Shown here piece by piece: positions 4,820 to 11,052 of a stretch of 11,052 bases of DNA. This DNA comes from DATLYB01 sp964502525 (GTDB lineage: Bacteria > Bacteroidota > Bacteroidia > Chitinophagales > CAIOSU01). The position numbers were made by a program, and so were the translations under genes. The stretch lies in assembly GCA_964502525.1 (NCBI GenBank), contig CAZCXH010000168.1, positions 1-11,052 of the forward strand, written 5' to 3'. Below the pieces are notes generated by a model. That model was not told the origin of the DNA, did not search any database, and saw only the letters and a list, made by a program, of their open reading frames with translations. Each line of letters opens with the position of its first letter. Positions within the stretch are counted from its first letter, which is position 1.

Positions 4820-7588
4820 ATGAGCGCAGAACCGTTGAATTTATTGGTCATTGACGACAACGACATTGATGTTAAAGTCGTGCAGAAACTGTTGGAGAAA
4901 GGATACGGTGATCCTTACGCGATGCAAGTTTGCAAAAAGCTGTCCGAAGGGAAGAAACTGATCGAAACTTCACCGCCCAGCGTCATATTGCTCGATCTCC
5001 ACCTTCCTGACAGCAATATTGAACAAACCCTTGATTTCATCGCCAGCCATGAAGAAAGGTTTCCATTCATCATCCTTTCAAGCATCCATGACAGGCAGCA
5101 GCGGATACAGGCGATCCAAAAAGGGGCGCAGGACTATCTTGTTAAAAATGATTTTGACGCTCCCCTGCTCACCCGCGTAATCAACTTTTCCATCGAGCGC
5201 CACAGGCTGCATAAAGAGCTGCACGCCTTCGCAAACGAATTAAAGGATAAGGAACAGCGGCTGACGGAATCGCAGGCCATCGCGCAACTCGGCAACTGGG
5301 ATCTGCTGATGGATAACTACACCGTTGAATGGTCAAAGGAGGCGCGCAATATTCTTGAAACCGATGATTCAAATGCGTTCACCACGCTTGAATGGTTCGG
5401 AAACCTGTTGAATGAAGATGACAAAAAACACGCATGGAAAATTTTCCGAGAGGCTATTGAAAACAACCGCGATTTTAACGTTGACTTCAGGACAAAGCTG
5501 CACAGCGGCAAGATAAAATACCTCAACCTGCGCGTGCGTTCCACTGAAGTGGATGACGAGATGAAAAGAAAAATACGCGGAACGATACAGGATATTACTT
5601 CGCGCAAGGAGATGGAAGCCGCGCTGAAGTTTTCCGAAGAGAGGTATCATAGCATTTTCGAAGAATCAACGGATGCCATCTGGATCACTTCGGAAGACGG
5701 GATGTTCATTGACTTTAACCCGGCAACCCTCGAACTGTTCGGTTACACCAAAGAGGAACTGAGGCATGTCAATGTCGGGAATCTGTATTATAACCCCTAT
5801 GACCGCGAACGAGCGCAGAAACACCTGAAAGAAAAAGGCATCCTCCGGGATTATGAGATCATGCTGACGAAAAAAAACGGGGCGAAGATTGACTGCATTG
5901 TCAACGCTTCATTCTGGCGCTCCAGCGATGGCAGGCAAAAGGGCTACCAGGGTATCATCCGCGACATCACGGAAAGAAAACGCAATGAGGAACTCCTGCG
6001 CAACAAGGAAATTGCCGAGCGCTCATCGCGGCTTAAGCAGCGTTTTTTAGCAAACATGAGCCACGAAATCAGGACTCCCATCACGTCCATTGCGGGACTC
6101 ACCCATCTGATTCTGAAAACCCATCTCACCGGCCAGCAGCAGGAATATATTGAAGGAATCAAAACCTCATCAGAACATTTGCTGGCGCTGGTGAATGATA
6201 TCCTCGACTTTTCAAAAATTGAAGAAGGAAAAATAAAATTCCATTCCATAGAATTTAATTTGAATGAGCATATCGAGCAGTTGGTTAAAACGATGGAGTT
6301 TACCGCACAGCATAAAGGAATAGAGATTATAACCGACTATGATTCATCCATTCCGGAAAAATTAACCGGAGATCCGGTAAGGCTGAATCAGATCATGTTT
6401 AACCTGCTCAGCAATGCAATCAAGTTCACCGACCACGGACATGTGACAGTGAAAACACGCCTGGTGGAGGATGGGAAAAATATTGTTATTATCTCGCTGA
6501 CGGTCGAGGATACGGGGATAGGAATCCATGAATCCAAGCTGGGCACTATTTTCAGAAGTTTCACGCAATTGGGAAAGGATGTCACCAAGACTGCGGAAGG
6601 AACGGGCCTTGGGCTGACGATCACCAAACAAATCGTGGAGTTGCAGGGTGGAACCATCCATGTAAAAAGCAAGGTGGGCGAAGGGTCCGCGTTTGAGGTA
6701 GTGATGATGTTTAAAAAGTATCCGGATGCGGAAATTGATGTGAAAGCCGATGAAGCTGATTTCCAGAGGGACGTTGAAATCGGTTACAAAAAAATTCTGA
6801 TAGTTGAGGATAAAAAATTGAATCAGCTCGTTACCAGCGAAATGCTGAAGAGCAGATGGAAAAAACTGGAAATAGAATTTGCCGATGACGGCAAAGCCGC
6901 TGTTGAAAAAATAAAAGACAAGAAATATGATCTTGTGCTGATGGATGTGCAGATGCCCGTTATGGATGGATATGAAGCGACACGGATTGTCAGGAATGAA
7001 TTGAAAATATCATACTCGGAATTGCCGATTCTTGCGATAACCGCATACAATACCAGCTCTGAAACCAGGCAATGCCTCGATGCGGGGATGAACGACTTCG
7101 TGATGAAGCCTCTTGATCCGGAACAGTTCTATCAAAAAATAATCGGGCTTGTCCGGCATGGAGCCGCTGTCCCTGAATCTCAGCCAGTTGACAGCCGGCA
7201 AAAATCAACGATTGAAAATGGCAGTCAGATGGACCTCAGCTACCTGAACATGATCACCGGCAATAATTCGGAGTTGAAGGAAAAAATTATTCAGATGCTC
7301 ATTGACGAAACGCCCGATGAGGTTTACAACCTGAAACAGGTGGCGCGTGAAAAAAACTGGAAGCGCGTCAGAGCGGTGGCGCACAAAATGAAATCAGGGA
7401 TTACCTATCTGGGATTGACAGACACTCTTGAACTTGCCAAGAGAATTGAAGAATATGCTGAAGCGGAGCATCACCTTGAACGCATTCCTGATCTCGTGGA
7501 ACAGGTGTCCATTGCGTGTTCAAAAGCGATCAATGCCCTGATCAAACTGAGAAAAGACCGCCATTCTTCTGTGACAAGCCGGAATTAA
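4820..7588 (+). CDS. Soluble hybrid histidine kinase, REC-PAS-PAS-HisKA-HATPase-REC-HPt
   Basis: This 922-residue signalling kinase has no signal peptide or membrane segment, so it should work in the cytoplasm. Domains in order: an N-terminal receiver (about 7-127; acidic pair D12-D13, phospho-acceptor D59 in LLDLHLPDS, K109), a charged coiled-coil linker, PAS 1 (about 150-260, PAS_3-like with QDITSRKE at its end), PAS 2 (about 266-392, ending RDITERKR), HisKA with phospho-accepting H415 in NMSHEIRTP, HATPase_c (N box N528/N532, G1 box DTGIG from D564, G2 box GTGLGL from G594), a second receiver (E663-D664, D709 in LMDVQMPVMDG, K763), and an HPt domain with H855 in AHKMKSG. Every catalytic residue expected for a His-Asp-His-Asp relay is present. 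The REC-first layout suggests the kinase is itself gated by another kinase. No output domain is attached; the next gene encodes a receiver and is the likeliest partner, but it has its own candidate promoter. The input ligand is unknown. Confidence 0.95.
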   Translation: MSAEPLNLLVIDDNDIDVKVVQKLLEKGYGDPYAMQVCKKLSEGKKLIETSPPSVILLDLHLPDSNIEQTLDFIASHEERFPFIILSSIHDRQQRIQAIQKGAQDYLVKNDFDAPLLTRVINFSIERHRLHKELHAFANELKDKEQRLTESQAIAQLGNWDLLMDNYTVEWSKEARNILETDDSNAFTTLEWFGNLLNEDDKKHAWKIFREAIENNRDFNVDFRTKLHSGKIKYLNLRVRSTEVDDEMKRKIRGTIQDITSRKEMEAALKFSEERYHSIFEESTDAIWITSEDGMFIDFNPATLELFGYTKEELRHVNVGNLYYNPYDRERAQKHLKEKGILRDYEIMLTKKNGAKIDCIVNASFWRSSDGRQKGYQGIIRDITERKRNEELLRNKEIAERSSRLKQRFLANMSHEIRTPITSIAGLTHLILKTHLTGQQQEYIEGIKTSSEHLLALVNDILDFSKIEEGKIKFHSIEFNLNEHIEQLVKTMEFTAQHKGIEIITDYDSSIPEKLTGDPVRLNQIMFNLLSNAIKFTDHGHVTVKTRLVEDGKNIVIISLTVEDTGIGIHESKLGTIFRSFTQLGKDVTKTAEGTGLGLTITKQIVELQGGTIHVKSKVGEGSAFEVVMMFKKYPDAEIDVKADEADFQRDVEIGYKKILIVEDKKLNQLVTSEMLKSRWKKLEIEFADDGKAAVEKIKDKKYDLVLMDVQMPVMDGYEATRIVRNELKISYSELPILAITAYNTSSETRQCLDAGMNDFVMKPLDPEQFYQKIIGLVRHGAAVPESQPVDSRQKSTIENGSQMDLSYLNMITGNNSELKEKIIQMLIDETPDEVYNLKQVAREKNWKRVRAVAHKMKSGITYLGLTDTLELAKRIEEYAEAEHHLERIPDLVEQVSIACSKAINALIKLRKDRHSSVTSRN

Positions 7589-7630
7589 ACGTTTTGCAAT
7601 CCCATCCCGTCAATTTCAGGAAACTGCAAT

Positions 7631-7661
7631 TTTGTTTTTTATAAATTTTTCTCTATTTTTC
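7631..7661 (+). promoter_or_regulatory. Candidate promoter of the tail-anchored response regulator gene
   Basis: TTTG (7631-7634) and TATTTTTC (7654-7661) are separated by 19 bp, close to the Bacteroidota consensus TTG-N17-23-TAnnTTTG with one mismatch in the last base of the -7 box. The predicted start of transcription is about 10 nt before the ATG at 7678. It lies in the 89-bp gap after the kinase gene, so the regulator may be transcribed separately. Confidence 0.45.
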
Positions 7662-7677
7662 GTCAAACTTCGGTCTT

Positions 7678-8199
7678 ATGTCAAAGCCAAGCGATAAAAC
7701 TTATCTGATTTTCCTCGTTGATGATGATCAGAAACACTTGCTGCTGTTGAAAGAGCACCTTGTCAAGCACCTCCCTTATCACCTGAAAGTGGAAACCATC
7801 CTGGATGGAGAGGAATGCCTGCGCAGGCTTAGTGAAAATCCTGACATGATCATTCTGGATTATTATTTTGATGGCGTCAGCGAGAGCGCAGCGAACGGAG
7901 TGGAGGTTTTGAAGAAAATCAAGCATGCCATGCCCAACATCCCGGTAGTGATGATGTCGCACCAGGACAAGCTCGAAGTGGCAGTCACTTGCTACGACTA
8001 TGGCGTCAAGGATTATATTATTAAAAATGAAACAGCGTTTGCCAGAGCGCAATTAATCGTGCGCAACATCATCCACGAATTAATTAAGGAACAGGTAGCC
8101 AGGGAATATAAGGAAGGTGTGCGTTATGCTACTTTGATAATTGGCGCTTTCATTATCATATTGATTGGCGTCATCATTTATCTTGTGGCGGGACAGTGA
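7678..8199 (+). CDS. Response regulator receiver protein with C-terminal membrane anchor
   Basis: The 173-residue protein has a receiver domain (about 9-130): FLVDDD with acidic residues D15-D17, phospho-acceptor D61 at the end of DMIILD, S94 in VVMMSH and K116 in DYIIKN. The stretch after D61 (DYYFDGVSESAANG) is longer than the usual DxxMPxMDG loop. A charged helix (about 130-148) leads into a single hydrophobic segment (about 150-171, rich in Ile/Leu/Val) and the protein ends with AGQ. There is no DNA-binding, enzymatic or other output domain. A C-terminal anchor would leave the receiver in the cytoplasm, held at the inner membrane. The preceding hybrid kinase with its HPt domain is the natural phosphate donor, by inference from position. 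Output could be through protein contacts at the membrane, or it may be a phosphate sink. Confidence 0.87.
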   Translation: MSKPSDKTYLIFLVDDDQKHLLLLKEHLVKHLPYHLKVETILDGEECLRRLSENPDMIILDYYFDGVSESAANGVEVLKKIKHAMPNIPVVMMSHQDKLEVAVTCYDYGVKDYIIKNETAFARAQLIVRNIIHELIKEQVAREYKEGVRYATLIIGAFIIILIGVIIYLVAGQ

Positions 8200-8232
8200 A
8201 ATAAATCCGCTTCACTGCTGTTCATAACTTGC

Positions 8233-8254
8233 CTTCGGGAAAAATCGCCTGAAG
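8233..8254 (+). terminator. Weak intergenic hairpin before ftsE
   Basis: CTTCGGG (8233-8239) pairs with CCTGAAG (8248-8254) over 7 bp including one G-U, with an 8-nt loop. A poor T-tract (TTAATTT) follows. It may end the response-regulator transcript partly, or be chance. No better terminator is present in this 79-bp gap. Confidence 0.3.
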
Positions 8255-8278
8255 TTAATTTAGCTGCAAATCTCAGCA

Positions 8279-8971
8279 ATGAAAGAATCTGCCTGCCTGG
8301 TGGAGGTTAATAACGCCTTCGTTTTCCAGGGGAAAAACCTGGTGCTGAATGGCGTTGACCTCAAGGTGCGCAAGGGAGAGTTCGTTTATCTTATCGGAAA
8401 GACCGGCAGCGGCAAAAGCAGCCTGATGAAAGCGCTGTATGGCGACCTGCCGCTGCAGCAGGGAGAAGGAAGCGTTGTCGGATTTAACCTGCGGAAAGTG
8501 AAACCCCGCGATATCCCCTATCTCAGGCGCAAGCTCGGCATTATCTTCCAGGACTTCCAGTTGCTGATGGACCGCACGGTTGCCGACAATCTCATTTTCG
8601 TGTTAAGGGCTACAGGATGGAAGGAGAAACCCAAAATCCAGGAGCGCATCAATGAAGTGCTTTCGCAGGTGGGTTTGCGCACGAAGGGCTACCGCTATCC
8701 TCACGAACTTTCGGGTGGAGAGCAGCAGCGTGTCGCCATTGCGCGGGCTTTGCTGAACAACCCTGAGTTGATCCTTGCCGATGAGCCTACCGGAAATCTG
8801 GACCCGGATACTTCTGATGACATCATGCGGCTTTTGCTGAAACTCAACCATGAGCTTCACACCGCAGTGCTCATGGCTACCCATAATTATTTCATCATTG
8901 AAAAATTTCCCAACAGGATCGTCCGTTGCGCTGATGGGAAGATTGTGGAGGAAGGTTCGATTAAGGTTTAA
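8279..8971 (+). CDS. ftsE: Cell division ATP-binding protein FtsE
   Basis: FtsE is the ABC-type ATPase that, with the membrane protein FtsX, couples ATP hydrolysis to activation of peptidoglycan hydrolases at the septum. The 230-residue protein has the full ATPase set: Walker A GKTGSGKS (40-47), Q-loop Q91 in IIFQDFQ, signature LSGGEQQ (144-150), Walker B LILADEPT (164-171) with catalytic E169, D-loop NLDP and H-loop H202. The block LRRKLGIIFQDFQLLMDRTVADNL, seen here in pieces around residues 82-105, is characteristic of FtsE rather than of LolD or MacB ATPases, and the length also fits. ftsX is not adjacent, which to my knowledge is common in Bacteroidota. The start at 8279 gives a slightly longer N-terminus (MKESACLVEV) than some relatives. 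Confidence 0.9.
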   Translation: MKESACLVEVNNAFVFQGKNLVLNGVDLKVRKGEFVYLIGKTGSGKSSLMKALYGDLPLQQGEGSVVGFNLRKVKPRDIPYLRRKLGIIFQDFQLLMDRTVADNLIFVLRATGWKEKPKIQERINEVLSQVGLRTKGYRYPHELSGGEQQRVAIARALLNNPELILADEPTGNLDPDTSDDIMRLLLKLNHELHTAVLMATHNYFIIEKFPNRIVRCADGKIVEEGSIKV

Positions 8972-9104
8972 TCTGCCGTTGAGAATTTCGCTTTTGATTC
9001 GAACATTTTAATGTGCTCTTATCGGATTTTAGTCACAACCCCTTTGGGTAGAAAACAGGCAATGCTCTTAACTTGCTTCCTATCTTGCCTTTGAAACATC
9101 AATC

Positions 9105-11052
9105 TTGCTGCTCAATACTCACACATATTACAGTTTCAAATTCGGCACCATCTCACCGAAGGATCTACTCGAACAATCACGCGTCAAAGGCTACGATTGT
9201 TTAGCCATCACCGACATCAACAACACCTCCGCCTGCATTGATATTATTCGGATAGCGCCAGAGTATAGCATCAAGCCGGTTGTTGGAATTGATTTTCGCA
9301 ATGGAATTCAACAGCAGTATATCGGCATTGCAAAAAATAATGATGGATTCCGGGAGTTGAATGAGCATCTGACGCATCATCTTCATTCGGGTGAGCAAAT
9401 TCATGAGCGCGCTCCGGCATTCAATAATGCTTTCATCATTTATCCTTTCGGGAAAATTGATTACTCCTCCCTGCGTGAAAATGAATTTGCCGGCATCAAG
9501 CCTTCGGAATTGAAACGGCTGCCGTTCAGCGATTGGCGTAACAAGCAAGATAAATTGGTGCTCCTGCAGCCGGTTTCATTTTTAACCAAACGCGACTTCA
9601 ACGCACACCGCCTGCTGCGGGCGATTGATAATAACACATTGTTGAGCAAGCTGCCTGTCTCGGAGCAGGCATCTCCAGACGAATTGCTGATTTCCAAAGA
9701 TGAGCTCTGCGCATTATTCAAAGAGTATCCGCAAATCATCCGCAACACCGAAAGGCTGTTGTCGAAATGCAGCATTGTTTTTGAGTTTGGCAAGAATAAC
9801 AACAAGCGCTGCTTTTTCAATTCTCCGAAGGAAGATTTGGAAAAAATCCGGGAGTTGTGCAGCGAAGGGCTTTCCTACCGCTATGGAACGCCTGCCAATG
9901 AAGTTATTGCCAGAATGGAGAAAGAGCTGAAGGTCATCACTGACTTCGGCTACTGTTCTTACTTTCTGATTAACTGGGATTTGGTGCGCTATGCCCAGCG
10001 AAAGGGCTACTACTATGTCGGCAGGGGAAGCGGAGCGAACAGCATGGTGGCGTATTTGCTGCGCATCACGGATGTTGACCCCATTGAACTGGATTTGTAT
10101 TTCGAGCGGTTCATCAATCCCTCGCGCAAACACCCGCCCGATTTTGACATTGATTTCTCATGGACCGACCGCGAGGATATTACGCGATACATCTTCGACA
10201 AGCACGGCAATGACCACACCGCCCTGCTGGGAGCTTACAATACTTTTCAATATGATTCGGTGGTTCGCGAGTTGGGAAAAGTGTTTGGCTTGCCTGCCGA
10301 TGACATTGACAAGCTGCAGCGCGCTGAATACTTAAAGAACGTTGACCACATCGGAAAGCTCGTGCTGCAATACGGAAAAGCGATTCACGGTTTCCCAAGT
10401 CATCTCAGCATTCACGCCAGCGGGATTCTGGTTTCGGAAAAATCAATTTCCACTTACACCGCCACCTATCTGCCTCCGAAAAATTTCCCGACCACGCAAT
10501 TCAGCATGATTGAAGCGGAAGATATCGGCTTGTACAAGTTTGACATTCTCAGCCAGCGCGGGTTGGGGAAAATCAAAGACTCGCTTGAAATCATCGAAAA
10601 AAACCGCGGGGTGAAGATTGACATCCATGACGTGAAAAAATTCAAGCAGGACGAGCGAATTAAAGAATTGCTGAAACACGGCAAAACCATCGGCTGCTTT
10701 TATGTGGAATCACCGGCAATGCGGATGCTGCTCACTAAGCTCAAAACAGACGCGTACCTCGGACTGGTGGCTGCAAGCTCGATTATCCGCCCCGGTGTCG
10801 CCAAATCGGGAATGATGCGCGAATACATTTTGCGCTTCAGGGATTTGAAACGCAGGGAAGCAGCGCAAAAAGCTCTGCCCGAATTATATGAGTTGCTGAA
10901 AGAAACCTATGGCGTGATGGTGTATCAGGAAGACGTGATTCGCGTGGCGCACTTGTTTGCCGGACTCACGCTTGCAGAAGCTGATGTGCTGCGCAGAGGC
11001 ATGTCGTGGAAATTCAAAGAGCGCAATGAATTCAGCAAGGTGGAAGGAAAGT
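9105..11052 (+). CDS. dnaE: DNA polymerase III alpha subunit, short form (3' end beyond window)
   Basis: The visible 649 codons encode the N-terminal two thirds or so of a C-family replicative/repair DNA polymerase. No in-frame ATG exists between the upstream stop (9069-9071) and the conserved N-terminus, and TTG at 9105 gives MLLNTHTYYSFKFGT, aligned with the M-x-LN start usual for this subgroup, so TTG is the likely start codon. Domains: PHP (about 1-200; H6, D37 in AITDINNTS), then the polymerase palm and thumb. Catalytic motifs are intact: GRGSGAN (306-312), the two-Asp motif PDFDIDF with D348 and D350, and the third Asp D480 in KFDILSQRGL. HLSIHASGILVS, the RPGVAKSGMM segment and VYQEDVIRVA...LRRGMSWK also match the family. 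Bacteroidota often carry this ~1000-residue form beside a longer main DnaE; it may be an auxiliary or error-prone enzyme, which I cannot decide. The C-terminal part is not in the window. Confidence 0.92.
   Translation, partial: MLLNTHTYYSFKFGTISPKDLLEQSRVKGYDCLAITDINNTSACIDIIRIAPEYSIKPVVGIDFRNGIQQQYIGIAKNNDGFRELNEHLTHHLHSGEQIHERAPAFNNAFIIYPFGKIDYSSLRENEFAGIKPSELKRLPFSDWRNKQDKLVLLQPVSFLTKRDFNAHRLLRAIDNNTLLSKLPVSEQASPDELLISKDELCALFKEYPQIIRNTERLLSKCSIVFEFGKNNNKRCFFNSPKEDLEKIRELCSEGLSYRYGTPANEVIARMEKELKVITDFGYCSYFLINWDLVRYAQRKGYYYVGRGSGANSMVAYLLRITDVDPIELDLYFERFINPSRKHPPDFDIDFSWTDREDITRYIFDKHGNDHTALLGAYNTFQYDSVVRELGKVFGLPADDIDKLQRAEYLKNVDHIGKLVLQYGKAIHGFPSHLSIHASGILVSEKSISTYTATYLPPKNFPTTQFSMIEAEDIGLYKFDILSQRGLGKIKDSLEIIEKNRGVKIDIHDVKKFKQDERIKELLKHGKTIGCFYVESPAMRMLLTKLKTDAYLGLVAASSIIRPGVAKSGMMREYILRFRDLKRREAAQKALPELYELLKETYGVMVYQEDVIRVAHLFAGLTLAEADVLRRGMSWKFKERNEFSKVEGK

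Noticed and set aside
8279..8971. LolD/MacB-type exporter ATPase instead of FtsE
   Set aside because: The sequence around the Q-loop and the overall pattern match Bacteroidota FtsE better; no permease gene of the LolC/MacB type is adjacent.

Overview
The window looks like chromosomal DNA from a member of the Bacteroidota, probably from the Chitinophagales/Sphingobacteriales side, though I cannot place it lower. The evidence is a secreted protein with Ig-like CHU/gliding-type repeats and a C-terminal type IX secretion (T9SS) sorting domain, promoter-like TAnnTTTG boxes, an absence of strong Shine-Dalgarno sequences, and FtsY, FtsE and short-form DnaE proteins of the kind seen in this phylum. 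All supported genes lie on the + strand.

Layout. Positions 195-1148 hold ftsY, the SRP receptor. Positions 1149-1772 are a 624-bp stretch without a supported gene; it holds a strong stem-loop and a textbook intrinsic terminator that points to the minus strand. Positions 1773-4493 encode a large secreted PQQ-dependent sugar dehydrogenase-like beta-propeller, followed by six Ig-like repeats and a T9SS sorting domain. Positions 4494-4819 are non-coding and carry the second copy of a dispersed repeat (the first copy is at about 59-160). This second copy is split by a 91-bp palindromic, MITE-like insertion with 17-bp inverted ends and a TTAA target duplication. Positions 4820-7588 encode a soluble hybrid histidine kinase with REC-PAS-PAS-HisKA-HATPase-REC-HPt architecture. 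Positions 7678-8199 encode a response regulator whose only addition to the REC domain is a C-terminal membrane helix. Positions 8279-8971 encode the FtsE ATPase. A short-form DNA polymerase III alpha subunit starts at a TTG codon at 9105 and runs off the end of the window.

How the genes relate. The kinase and the tail-anchored receiver are the one obvious functional pair: an intracellular multistep phosphorelay (H415 to D709 to H855) that could hand phosphate to a membrane-tethered receiver. ftsY and ftsE act at the inner membrane in protein targeting and cell division, but nothing here shows that they work with the two-component genes. The dehydrogenase is an independent exported protein. 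The most noteworthy non-coding signals are the nested mobile element with its empty-site twin in the same window, the near-identical placement of the two repeat copies about 35 nt upstream of two unrelated start codons, and the orphan minus-strand terminator.
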